This document shows positions 9,217-17,841 of a stretch of DNA of 64,000 nucleotides, one piece after another; the first letter of the stretch is position 1, and each line of letters opens with the position of its first letter. The stretch lies in contig NZ_FOCZ01000009.1 in NCBI RefSeq assembly GCF_900110245.1, forward strand, positions 1-64,000, read 5' to 3'. Under the pieces are notes generated by a model that saw only the letters and a list, made by a program, of their open reading frames with translations, did no database searches and was not told where the DNA came from. The position numbers were made by a program, and so were the translations under genes. The stretch is from Niastella yeongjuensis (lineage in GTDB: Bacteria > Bacteroidota > Bacteroidia > Chitinophagales > Chitinophagaceae).

Positions 9217-12200
9217 TTAAAAATCAAAGTTTACAGAAAAGCCCATGCTTCGTGTTGCCGCCATAGAGCCCTCATCCACACTTTGCCTGATCCAGTTGGA
9301 ACCAATGGTTGCTTCCGGATCGATATTCTTCAACGTACGGTAGAAATAAAACAGATTTCTGCCTATCAGTGAAACACGGATATTATTGAAATGCATTTTG
9401 CCCGTTAACTTAGCTGGTAAAGAATATCCCAGGATCAGTTCGCGCAATTTTATATAACTATTATCTACAACAGCACTTTCATTGACCGAGGAAGCCCCCC
9501 AGATGAACGTGTTCATATAATAATAGGCGGCATCGATGATCTGCGTATTTTGCTGCCCGGTCACCGTTACGCCAGGCAATATAACACCATCGTGATATAC
9601 CTCGCCTGCGTTCGACACTTTTGAGTTATGGCTGGGCAACAATATTTTTTGACCATTGGGACTAATGTAATAAGGCAACCCGCCATGCGCTTCATCCCGG
9701 TATTCCAGCGTGCTTTTATACATCCCGGCACCGATGTTATATTTCAAAGGCGGCGATACCAGTTTACCACCCATGCGATAATCCACCGCACAATCGAACG
9801 AAAATTGTTTCCAGCTCACATTGTTAAACCAGCCGCCGGTTAGCCTGGGCATTACATTGCCTACTTTTTCGTACCGGTGATTATCGATGGTATACAACCC
9901 ATTCGACCCGATTATATAATTCCCGTTATTATCTTTTAAGCGCGGATAAACATAAATATTGCCAATGGTTTCATTTTGTTCGGCTACTATCCTCAGCCCA
10001 TTTTGTTCGGCTTCATAAAAGGTAATGTTATTTACCCCCGAAGCCAGTTTGCTCACTTTCGACCGGGACCTCGACATGGTCAACTGGGTTGTCCACTTAA
10101 ATTTTTTACCAAGGATTGGCGTTCCCTGGATCCTTGTTTCCAATCCATTGCTTCGCAGTTCCCCTGCATTGACCAGTTTGGTTTGAGCGCCTGCACTGGA
10201 AGGCACGCTCAGTTGTACTATCTGGTTAATGGTGCGGCTGCTGTACCAGGTAACATCGAACCCCAGCCGATTTCTGAACAGCATGGTTTCTAAACCTGTT
10301 TCCAGCTCATATTTATTCTCTGGCCTGATGTTGTTGTTCCCCGCATTCATTTGTGCATTCAGGGCCGCCACCGTTCCCTGCATGGTTGCCAGGTTCTGTT
10401 GCGTGTAGTTAACCGGTGAGGTATAGGCCGGTGGCGCATTTCCTACCACGCCAATGGAAGTACGCACTTTAGCGAACGAGACCCAGGCCGGCAAATTAAG
10501 CGCTTCATTAAAAACAAATGCGGTATTGAGGGAAGGATAAAAATAACTGTTGTTGCCCGGGGGTAAAGTGGATGAATACTCCTTACGGGCCGTTCCCTCG
10601 AAATACAAATAATTTTTGTAAGAAAGATTAAAAAAGCCAAGAAAGGCATACTTGAGCACGGCGCTTCTGTCGGAGGCCGTTTTAACAGGATGGTAAGAAT
10701 TCTCCAGGCTAAACCAGTTCTCTTCCAGCAAACCATCGGTGGTTTCAGCTGACTGATCGTTGTACGTTTCCTTACGCGACTGAAACCCGCCCGTCAGGGA
10801 GAGGTTCCATTTACCGGATAATTTTTTTGACCAGGTAAGCAACCCATCACCATACAGGATGGAGTACCGCCCACTGGCAATTTTATACTGGCCTGTACTT
10901 GCCGCAGCGGTATTGAAAGTGGAGGGATATTCGCTGTACAAACGGGTTTCTGTTTTCAGGCTGGTGAAATCATTGCCAAAACGAGCCCTGAACTTCAATT
11001 CCTTGCTCAACTCATAATTCAGGGTTACACTATTCAGCAACCGGTCCTGGTACTCATCTTCACTGTTCTTTAATTGCATCCATAAAAAATCAAGCATTTC
11101 GCTCTTTACATTATAGCGCAGTGCTTCCACGGGATTTCGTTGCGACTGATTCCAGGGCACCCACTTGTAACCTTCACTGGTTTTGTACTTGTCAAATACA
11201 ATCGACATATCTTCTGCACGGCTGAAAAAACCGGCATAAGCCGCAATGATCCTTGTTAACTGGTAAGGGCGGTTATGCACCTTGCTGTTTAAATAGTTGG
11301 CAATTACATCAATATTCAGTTTATCGCTGATCTTGTAATTACTGTTCAGGTGAACGGTATTGCGTTGCAGATCGCCCCCCTGTTGTATGCCCTTATAATC
11401 ATTGCGGGTGTATGATAAACGGTAAGAAAATTTATCATTCGCGTTGGTGATCGAAGTATTCAAAATGGAATTAAAGCCCAGGCGATACAATTGTTTATAA
11501 TTCTTTTCATGCGCTACATAGGGGCGCATTTCCCCATCCCACCAGGGCACCAGGCTTCCATCGAACCTGGGGCCGAATTGCGCATAGGCTGTAAAGTTGG
11601 GCCGTTTGTTATCGTTTATGCCATCGCCATCGGTATCAACGGGAACCCAGCCATCTTCTGTGGCGCCTTCAGAGAGGTTGGTGGCCCTGTCGGAACCAGG
11701 ACCATATTCATACTGGTATTTTGGCAGAAAGGCCGCCTGTTCCAACGTGTTGGTATAGTTGACAGCAACCCCTAGCCGTTTCCTGGGTGTTCCTTTTTTG
11801 GTAGTGATCACTACCACACCCGCAGCGGCTTCGGACCCATATAAGGCGGTTGCACTGGCCCCTTTTAAAATGGAAAGGTTATCTATATCGGCAATGTTGA
11901 TATCGAGGATGCCATTGCCGCGAATACGCGGGTCGGTCCAATAACCGCCATTGTTGATGCCGGTAATGCCTTTTTCATTGGTGTTTCGAATGATTATGCC
12001 ATCAACCACATACAGTGGCTGCGCATTGAAATTTAAGGAGTTCACGCCACGGATCTGCACCTGAACGGCACTGGTGGCACCCCCGGGCGCCGTTTTGATC
12101 ATCACGCCGGGTGAACGGCCATACAATGCAGAAGCGAAATTGGTATTACCCGCTGCAGAAAGATTCTCGGCTGTTACTGTGCTTATCGAATATCCCAACG

Positions 12201-12912
12201 ACCGCGAATATTTATTTACCCCAAGGGCCGTTACCACCACTTCGTTCATCATATTTTCCAAAACTGACAATTGCGCATTGAGATAGATGATAGTGCCGGA
12301 ATTATTAAGACGGATCTCTTTCTTTTCATACCCCACACTGGATAGCTCTACTACGGCTCCCTTGTTCCCTTCTATACTAAACTCGCCTTTCCCATTGGTA
12401 GTAGTGCCGAGCGTAGTGCCTTTTACCCCTACACTTACATTGGCCAATGGCTTTCCTTCTTCATTGGTAACCCGGCCTCTAACTATTTGCGTTTTCTTTT
12501 CTGTGAGAGGTTTATCTTCAGTAGTGGTTGTTTTTGATTGATGAACGGGTGTATTTTCCGGAGCGGCGATAATGACAAAGGTTTTATCGTTTACCTTTTT
12601 ATAATTTAAACCGGTAAACAGCAGCAGGTCTTCCAGTATTTCTTCAACCGGCCGGTCTTTATTGAAAACCGGTTTTACAAGTACATCGCCAAATGATTTT
12701 TCGGAAAAGAGGAAGTAGATCCCTTTTGATTGATTCAATTGTTTCAGTATGGCAAAAAGGGGTTCGCGGGCAATAGTAGTATCTGTTGCCAGGGTTAATA
12801 CGCCTGCATGTAAAGTCTGTCGGGGAGGCTTCGCAAGAACACCGCTGGCAAGCAATATTGAAACCGCGAAAAAACACCCCCGAAAGATTCTTTCAGAGCC
12901 TCTTTTCCTCAT
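9217..12912 (-). CDS. SusC/RagA TonB-dependent transporter with STN signalling domain, PUL 1
   Basis: A 1231-residue outer-membrane transporter. In order: signal peptide (1-27), STN domain (about 45-115), a carboxypeptidase-regulatory-like beta-sandwich (about 144-215, with GKPLANVSVGVKGT), a plug domain from about 224 (EVVVTALGV), and a 22-strand barrel ending in FSVNFDF with the terminal Phe expected for BAM-inserted barrels. It imports oligosaccharides using TonB energy. The extra STN domain is known from TonB-dependent transducers such as FecA, where it contacts a FecR-type anti-sigma factor. A fecR gene lies 38 bp upstream and an ECF sigma gene is divergent, so ligand binding here probably switches on its own locus. 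Confidence 0.95.
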   Translation of the reverse strand: MRKRGSERIFRGCFFAVSILLASGVLAKPPRQTLHAGVLTLATDTTIAREPLFAILKQLNQSKGIYFLFSEKSFGDVLVKPVFNKDRPVEEILEDLLLFTGLNYKKVNDKTFVIIAAPENTPVHQSKTTTTEDKPLTEKKTQIVRGRVTNEEGKPLANVSVGVKGTTLGTTTNGKGEFSIEGNKGAVVELSSVGYEKKEIRLNNSGTIIYLNAQLSVLENMMNEVVVTALGVNKYSRSLGYSISTVTAENLSAAGNTNFASALYGRSPGVMIKTAPGGATSAVQVQIRGVNSLNFNAQPLYVVDGIIIRNTNEKGITGINNGGYWTDPRIRGNGILDINIADIDNLSILKGASATALYGSEAAAGVVVITTKKGTPRKRLGVAVNYTNTLEQAAFLPKYQYEYGPGSDRATNLSEGATEDGWVPVDTDGDGINDNKRPNFTAYAQFGPRFDGSLVPWWDGEMRPYVAHEKNYKQLYRLGFNSILNTSITNANDKFSYRLSYTRNDYKGIQQGGDLQRNTVHLNSNYKISDKLNIDVIANYLNSKVHNRPYQLTRIIAAYAGFFSRAEDMSIVFDKYKTSEGYKWVPWNQSQRNPVEALRYNVKSEMLDFLWMQLKNSEDEYQDRLLNSVTLNYELSKELKFRARFGNDFTSLKTETRLYSEYPSTFNTAAASTGQYKIASGRYSILYGDGLLTWSKKLSGKWNLSLTGGFQSRKETYNDQSAETTDGLLEENWFSLENSYHPVKTASDRSAVLKYAFLGFFNLSYKNYLYFEGTARKEYSSTLPPGNNSYFYPSLNTAFVFNEALNLPAWVSFAKVRTSIGVVGNAPPAYTSPVNYTQQNLATMQGTVAALNAQMNAGNNNIRPENKYELETGLETMLFRNRLGFDVTWYSSRTINQIVQLSVPSSAGAQTKLVNAGELRSNGLETRIQGTPILGKKFKWTTQLTMSRSRSKVSKLASGVNNITFYEAEQNGLRIVAEQNETIGNIYVYPRLKDNNGNYIIGSNGLYTIDNHRYEKVGNVMPRLTGGWFNNVSWKQFSFDCAVDYRMGGKLVSPPLKYNIGAGMYKSTLEYRDEAHGGLPYYISPNGQKILLPSHNSKVSNAGEVYHDGVILPGVTVTGQQNTQIIDAAYYYMNTFIWGASSVNESAVVDNSYIKLRELILGYSLPAKLTGKMHFNNIRVSLIGRNLFYFYRTLKNIDPEATIGSNWIRQSVDEGSMAATRSMGFSVNFDF

Positions 12913-12950
12913 ACGCAGATCTTAAAAAATAAACCTGCCTGGTCTTGGTT

Positions 12951-13946
12951 CTATTGTCTTTTCCTAATCAGAATTTCTTTGTCCGATTTTTCTACATCAT
13001 ACTTAAACAACGTCAATAGTTGTACAAACTCATCGAGGTTGTCGTTGGGTATAATGCCAGAAAGGGAGTCTGTTGCCGCGGCCTCATTAGCCAGCGTAAC
13101 TTTTATCCCATACAAATCCGCTACCAGATCAGCGACCTCTTTCATAGGAGTTTTCTCAAAAATAAATTTGTGTTCGGTCCAGGCCAGCACCGGTGCATTG
13201 TTAACGTCTTTTTTCTGAATTCCAGTATTATTAAACTCAACAAATTCACCTGGTTGCAGGTGAACTTCCTGTCCTTCACCCTGTATGGTTACACTTCCTT
13301 CCGTTAACAATACATTGTTCCTGGAATTACGGTTTATAACATTGAACTGGGTTCCGGTAACAACCACATCAAAGTGGCCGGTATGCACAATAAATTTTGT
13401 TTTCTGAGCTGTTTTTTTAACATGGAAAAAGGCTTCACCGTTTACCCAGACTTCTCTATCTGCCCCTTCTTTCCATTTGCGGTAGTTGAGGGAAGTATTG
13501 GCGTTTAACATAACCTGGGATCCATCGGGTAAAACTTCCTGCCGGGTTTCCCCGAAGGCGGTTTGCATAACAAGTTTACCAGTAGTGCGGATGTATTGCC
13601 AAACTCCTATTGAAGTTAAGAAAATAATTGCAGCTGCGGCCCACCATTTTGTACGGCGCGAACGCATGGTAACAACAGGTGTTGCGGCCTGATTGTAATC
13701 AGCAGGATTTGTCGCTTTTGTTAATCTTTCTTCAGCAATTTGCAACCGTTGTGCATCAACGCGTTCTTCTTTTATGGTAATTTGTTGCAGTAACAGAACC
13801 GCCTCATCAACCAATTTTTTTTGTATAGGGTCGTTAGCAATGCGATTGTTCCAACGCTCCACCGCTTGCGGATCGGTTTTGTAATACCACGCCAAAAAGC
13901 TTTCTTCACTTATAAGGTCTTCAATAGAATTGATTGGTGCATCCAT
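12951..13946 (-). CDS. FecR-family anti-sigma factor
   Basis: A 331-residue inner-membrane regulator. The cytoplasmic N-terminus (1-100) binds the sigma factor. A single transmembrane helix spans about 101-119 (KWWAAAAIIFLTSIGVWQYI), followed by a periplasmic FecR domain (about 125-235; GETRQEVLPDGSQVMLN, TGTQFNV) and a C-terminal DUF4974-type domain (about 265-330, homologous to STN). It relays the state of the STN-SusC to the ECF sigma factor encoded divergently. It lies 38 bp upstream of susC on the same strand and is probably the first gene of the PUL 1 operon. Confidence 0.93.
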   Translation of the reverse strand: MDAPINSIEDLISEESFLAWYYKTDPQAVERWNNRIANDPIQKKLVDEAVLLLQQITIKEERVDAQRLQIAEERLTKATNPADYNQAATPVVTMRSRRTKWWAAAAIIFLTSIGVWQYIRTTGKLVMQTAFGETRQEVLPDGSQVMLNANTSLNYRKWKEGADREVWVNGEAFFHVKKTAQKTKFIVHTGHFDVVVTGTQFNVINRNSRNNVLLTEGSVTIQGEGQEVHLQPGEFVEFNNTGIQKKDVNNAPVLAWTEHKFIFEKTPMKEVADLVADLYGIKVTLANEAAATDSLSGIIPNDNLDEFVQLLTLFKYDVEKSDKEILIRKRQ

Positions 13947-14029
13947 ATAGTAGGTTTCGCTTCTAAAAATAGTATGGCAAAATCACTTTTTGTAACCATA
14001 TTTTTAATCTTTTTTGCCATTTTCATATA

Positions 14030-14056
14030 AAACAAATCCTAAATTCACATTTGTTT
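14030..14056. promoter_or_regulatory. Perfect 8-bp inverted repeat in the fecR/sigma divergent promoter region
   Basis: AAACAAAT (14030-14037) and ATTTGTTT (14049-14056) flank an 11-base spacer in the 148-bp gap between the divergent fecR and sigma genes. The right arm gives CACATTTG on the plus strand, one base off the Bacteroidota -7 consensus TAnnTTTG, but no -33 TTG is at the right distance. Candidate shared operator or paired promoter; function not shown. Confidence 0.35.
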
Positions 14057-14094
14057 CCGTTTCAAATTCAAAAACCTATCGATAGCATAACAAA

Positions 14095-14658
14095 TTGATT
14101 TCCAACCAGCCTGATATATCATTGTGGGAGGCCTATCAACAGGGTGATCACCATTCATTTGCTTTGTTGTTCCGACGTTATTATGAACCGCTGGTTCAAT
14201 ATGGCAATAAATTCAACGGCAATCGCGACATACTGGAAGATTGCATCCAGGAGTTATTCACAGAATTGTGGCAGCATAAAAGTCAAACCCAGGTACAATC
14301 GGTAAAAGCTTACTTATTCAAATCGCTTAAATACAAATTGTACCGCGCTCATCAACGAAAAATGGCCGATCCTTTTAACGAAAACCACAGTGATGTGTTG
14401 TTTGAATTAAGCCATGAGACCCTTCTCGTTGGGCGCGAACAGGATGCGGAAAAAACCGCCCGGGTGCTGCAGGCGCTTGGTCAGCTTTCGAACCGCCAGA
14501 AGGAGATCATTTACCTGAAGTTTTACCAGGAACTGAATTATGAAGAAGTGAGTGAGATCATGAACATCAATTATCAGGCTGCCCGTAACCTGTTGTACCA
14601 ATCTATTAAATCATTAAAAAAACTGCTGACCACGCTTTCTGCCTTCCTGTTCTTTTGA
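14095..14658 (+). CDS. ECF sigma factor (FecI/RpoE-like), TTG start
   Basis: A 187-residue sigma-70-family factor. Region 2 is around 20-60 (SFALLFRRYYEPLVQYGNKF, CIQELFTELW), and region 4 is around 125-180 (LSNRQKEIIYLKFYQELNYE, then the helix-turn-helix ending LLYQSIKSLKKLL). It lacks regions 1.1 and 3, as ECF factors do. The only usable start before the conserved region is TTG at 14095, because an in-frame TAG lies at 14083 and no ATG occurs until well inside the domain. It is divergent from the fecR-susC-susD locus it probably activates, with FecR as antagonist. Confidence 0.9.
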   Translation: MISNQPDISLWEAYQQGDHHSFALLFRRYYEPLVQYGNKFNGNRDILEDCIQELFTELWQHKSQTQVQSVKAYLFKSLKYKLYRAHQRKMADPFNENHSDVLFELSHETLLVGREQDAEKTARVLQALGQLSNRQKEIIYLKFYQELNYEEVSEIMNINYQAARNLLYQSIKSLKKLLTTLSAFLFF

Positions 14659-14662
14659 TCAA

Positions 14663-15067
14663 TTAATTCCTTTTGGTTAATTTATCTTTCAACACCCCCC
14701 AAATGCTCCTGCGCTCATAGGTGCGTTTATACCACTCAATATCACTTTGAAAATGTTCAATATCGTTCAATAATTTATTGATCAGCTGGCGATGGCCTTC
14801 TGTATGCTGTGCGCTTTGGCTCAACTGTTCTTTCAGTTCGGCCACTATGGCAGCCTTCTCGTTGATCTCGTTATTCAGTTTTTCTATTTCAAGCCGCTGT
14901 TCTTTTATTACCTGTTGTTTATTTTCATTTTCCTGTAGCAGGTATTTGGTGATCTGCTCCAGTTTCTCATTGATCTGTTTAGATGCCGGATCGCTTACTG
15001 CATGCCCGTTAGTGCCGTTCTTTGCCCCCTCGCTCCTTTCCATCAATCCGTTTACAGAAATATCCAT
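14663..15067 (-). CDS. Coiled-coil protein of unknown function
   Basis: A 134-residue hydrophilic protein. Residues about 30-110 form a continuous heptad coiled coil rich in Glu, Lys, Gln and Leu (EQITKYLLQENENKQQV, KLNNEINEKAAIVAELKEQL), and a basic tail follows (YERRSIWGVLKDKLTKRN). No signal peptide or membrane segment is seen. It is 33 bp downstream of the GT4 glycosyltransferase on the same strand, so probably co-transcribed. Similar short coiled-coil proteins with a WGVLKDKL-like end are often next to glycosyltransferases in polysaccharide loci, so a scaffold role is possible but unproven. Its 3' end is 4 bp from the convergent sigma gene. Confidence 0.65.
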   Translation of the reverse strand: MDISVNGLMERSEGAKNGTNGHAVSDPASKQINEKLEQITKYLLQENENKQQVIKEQRLEIEKLNNEINEKAAIVAELKEQLSQSAQHTEGHRQLINKLLNDIEHFQSDIEWYKRTYERRSIWGVLKDKLTKRN

Positions 15068-15100
15068 GTTTTTTTATTTATGCTTATTATACGTTATTAA

Positions 15101-16189
15101 TTAAACACGCTGATACAAATTCCGGTACCCCAAACAAGTGGTATCCACATTAAACTCATTATGGCAAAGCCAGCCGGAATACTCGCCCATGATCCGTAAC
15201 ATAGCCGGGTTGTTGTAATACTGAAAGATCTTCACTATGGCTTCCTGCGCGTTGGAAAACAGGTCCCCGTTCAATCCCTTTTTTACAATATCCCGGTTGC
15301 CAATGCAATTCTTTAACAACACCGTTTTACGCAATGACAATGCTTCGAGAACGGAAAAAGACAGTCCTTCGTATTGGGAAGTGGATAAATATAAGTGTGA
15401 ATTGTTGATCAGCTCCATTGCCTGGGACTGGGGCAACCAGCCTGTTATGGTAATATTGGGCGCGGTAAGTACGGCGCGGTCTTCCCCATCACCTACCCAG
15501 ATAAATTCAAACTGCTCAAAATCCTTAAAATGGGTGGCAATGGTATTAAACAAGGCAGGGTTCTTTTGTTGAACAATGCGCGCACTGGTGACAATACGGA
15601 ATTTGCCAGATGCTGCCGGTACTTTACCCGGGGTGTAATGGCTGGTGTCGACAGCAATTCCATTATTGATATTCAATGCATTGATGCCCAGTTTCCGATA
15701 AGCCGCCTGTTCCGACCGGGAACTACAAACGACCTTTCCCCCAAATGCGGAACCCAGTTTTTCAAAGAGTTTATACAATAAGTTAACTGTGTTCATATTG
15801 CTCAACAGGAATGGCGCCCCATTGGGCGTATAGATCACATTGGGAATGTTCATAAGCCTGCACGCCAGCCGGCCCAAAAAACCGCTTTTAGAGGAATGCA
15901 GGTGTACTGCATCCACCATCTTCTGTGCTTTCAGGCGCTGCAATAATTTGCACAATTCTACCAATGCCACGGTATCTTTTACCACACTTATACTTCTTTG
16001 TGCCGATCGCCACCTGATAAATTGCACATTTTCTTCGGGAAAATATTTGATGATCTCGTTTGAACGCATCACATATTCCCGTTCACCATGGATGATTATA
16101 TGATAGTCATCGCGCAGGTTTTGTACAATCGACTGAACAAATGTCGCTATACCAGAAGCAAAAGGTTCTACTACATGTACGATCTTCAT
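15101..16189 (-). CDS. GT4-family glycosyltransferase
   Basis: A 362-residue GT-B-fold enzyme. The N-terminus MKIVHVVEPFASGIATFVQS is the acceptor-side Rossmann start with the Gly-rich stretch. The C-terminal half has the donor-binding pattern of GT4: VTSARIVQQKNPALF (about 204-218), FIWVGDGEDRAVL, GWLPQSQ and STSQYEGLSFSVLEALSLRK with the EX7E-type Glu (about 275-295). Soluble, no signal peptide, therefore cytoplasmic or peripherally bound, probably adding a sugar to a surface polysaccharide or lipid-linked acceptor. Only the small coiled-coil gene accompanies it, so the pathway is unknown. Confidence 0.85.
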   Translation of the reverse strand: MKIVHVVEPFASGIATFVQSIVQNLRDDYHIIIHGEREYVMRSNEIIKYFPEENVQFIRWRSAQRSISVVKDTVALVELCKLLQRLKAQKMVDAVHLHSSKSGFLGRLACRLMNIPNVIYTPNGAPFLLSNMNTVNLLYKLFEKLGSAFGGKVVCSSRSEQAAYRKLGINALNINNGIAVDTSHYTPGKVPAASGKFRIVTSARIVQQKNPALFNTIATHFKDFEQFEFIWVGDGEDRAVLTAPNITITGWLPQSQAMELINNSHLYLSTSQYEGLSFSVLEALSLRKTVLLKNCIGNRDIVKKGLNGDLFSNAQEAIVKIFQYYNNPAMLRIMGEYSGWLCHNEFNVDTTCLGYRNLYQRV

Positions 16190-16580
16190 AACTAATGCTA
16201 TATATCAATAAATTTCTATATAGTAAAATTGCCCATGGTTGTTATAAGTCATTTATTGTACGGTTGCTTAATACACAACCGTTGGGTTGTTAAATATTTT
16301 TACAATTCCTGATGTATTGAGTGACATTATATCTACTACAGACCAAAGGCGAAAGGTTGGACGGAAGGGGTATTGATGTTGTATGCAAGGACCGCAGCAA
16401 TGACAGCCATGCTGCTATAAGCCATTTTTATGCCTATTGTTCATAAAACTTCCCTTAAAAGCGGAGATGGGAGCAGATCTTTAAATAAGCCCCTTATACA
16501 TAAGCAGTTAGTATTTTATACAGATTGCCCGATTTTAGGATTGTTTCCCAATGCCGGGTCTGATAACCGGTTTTTGGCCG
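16190..16580. other. 391-bp intergenic stretch without a supported gene
   Basis: This AT-rich gap lies between the dipeptidase-like gene's stop and the glycosyltransferase start, and should contain the glycosyltransferase promoter. No TAnnTTTG box with a matching TTG was found. A minus-strand open frame of about 29 codons starts at ATGGCTTATAGC near 16425 but has no recognisable similarity and is not called. Confidence 0.5.
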
Positions 16581-17654
16581 TTAATTGTCCCATGCCTTCC
16601 GCAGAAAACGTAACCAGTTACCATGCATAACGGCTTCAATATCTGCAGGTGCATAACCACGTTTGGTTAATAAAGCGGGGATCTTTTGCAAATCGGCAAT
16701 GGTTTCCAGGTCGTAAGGCGATTGTTCTTTGCCAAAAGCGCCATCGAGGTCGGTACCAAGCCCCACATGGCGTGCATTACCAGCCAGTTGGCAGATATGG
16801 TCCAGGTGATCGAGCATTTTTTCGAGGTTGCAGTGCATGCCTTCGGGGGTTGATTGCTGCCGCACCCAGTTGGGCACCATCATCCAGGCATCGAGCGCCC
16901 CGCCAATTACGGCGCCTCTTTCTATCAACGCCCTGATCATGTCATCGCTGAACTGGCGGTTGTGATCAACCAGCGCCCGGCAATTGTTATGGCTGGCCCA
17001 TACAGGCCCCTTAAAAATACCCAGCGCATCCCAAAAGGCATCATCGCACAAATGGGTGGCGTCGAGGATCATGTTTAACCGGTCCATTTCTTTTACCAGT
17101 TCTTTGCCCATGGCATTTAATCCACCGGTTGCATCAGTACCATTGGCATAGCGGCCGGGGCCGTAGTGGGCCGGACCAACCGCCCGTAGTCCATAGGCCT
17201 GTGCTTTCTCAAGGTGTTTTATTGTAACCAGGGAATCGGCCCCTTCCAGGCTCAGGATATAGCCGATTGGTTTATTATCGTTGGGCTGGCCATTTAACCA
17301 CAGCGCCAAATGATTTTCGAGATCGGTTTTATTTTTTATCATCACCATTTCTCCCGCGGCTTCCATGGCTTTGTACCAGGCCAGTTGTCCCTGGGTTTGC
17401 GCCCAGGCTTGTTCTGGTGAATGCCAACCGGGCAACCAGCTGCCTGGCTCTATATAACGGGCAATTTGTGTGGCTACTACCAGTCCAATATTTCCCTGGC
17501 GTAATTCAGGTAAGGCTACGGTGCCTTTCGCTCTGTCAGGTTTATCAGTTAATCCGGTTTCCCGTTTGCGAATGTCCATAACCGGTTGCCGCAGATCGCG
17601 GTTCCATTCCATGGCATTCATACTTAAGTCAAGGTGCGCGTCTATTGTAAACAT
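16581..17654 (-). CDS. Membrane dipeptidase-like metallohydrolase (peptidase M19)
   Basis: A 357-residue amidohydrolase-superfamily protein of the renal dipeptidase (M19) family. Metal ligands are recognisable: H7 and D9 in TIDAHLDLSMN, a Glu in LSLEGADSL, His in ILDATHLCDDAFWD and His in ASHNNCRALVDHNRQ. GLGTDLDGAFG near residue 292 is the conserved C-terminal Asp motif. No signal peptide is present, so it should be cytoplasmic, unlike eukaryotic relatives. Family members cleave dipeptides, often with a D-residue at the C-terminal side. It lies 187 bp downstream of the sugar kinase on the same strand, separated by a heptad-repeat hairpin, so membership in the PUL 2 operon is likely but not certain. 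Confidence 0.88.
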   Translation of the reverse strand: MFTIDAHLDLSMNAMEWNRDLRQPVMDIRKRETGLTDKPDRAKGTVALPELRQGNIGLVVATQIARYIEPGSWLPGWHSPEQAWAQTQGQLAWYKAMEAAGEMVMIKNKTDLENHLALWLNGQPNDNKPIGYILSLEGADSLVTIKHLEKAQAYGLRAVGPAHYGPGRYANGTDATGGLNAMGKELVKEMDRLNMILDATHLCDDAFWDALGIFKGPVWASHNNCRALVDHNRQFSDDMIRALIERGAVIGGALDAWMMVPNWVRQQSTPEGMHCNLEKMLDHLDHICQLAGNARHVGLGTDLDGAFGKEQSPYDLETIADLQKIPALLTKRGYAPADIEAVMHGNWLRFLRKAWDN

Positions 17655-17724
17655 GTTCTTAGTACTTTAGTTTGGCTTTCGAAATATCAGTGCCAGTTAC
17701 AAGTTTTAAAGGAACAGGTGGCCA

Positions 17725-17831
17725 GTTTCCGGTTGCCGGTTACCGGGTTCGCGGCAAACCTGAAGAATGCTGTGGCAATATAGCGAGTTTCGGAATGGAG
17801 GCCCGGAAACCGGTGACCGGTAACCGGAGAC
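17725..17831. repeat. Inverted pair of period-7 CCGG repeats
   Basis: Left arm 17725-17749 has CCGG at 17729, 17736 and 17743. Right arm 17803-17831 has CCGG at 17803, 17810, 17817 and 17824, always 7 bases apart (CCGGAAA, CCGGTGA, CCGGTAA, CCGGAGA). The two arms are imperfectly complementary over about 24 bases with a loop near 57 bases. It sits between the dipeptidase-like gene and the sugar kinase gene. Confidence 0.65.
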
Positions 17832-17841
17832 TTCTTTTCTA

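Noticed and set aside
16334-16425. A 29-codon minus-strand ORF (MAYSSMAVIAAVLAYN...)
   Set aside because: No similarity, no ribosome or promoter signal, and low-complexity composition; too little to call.
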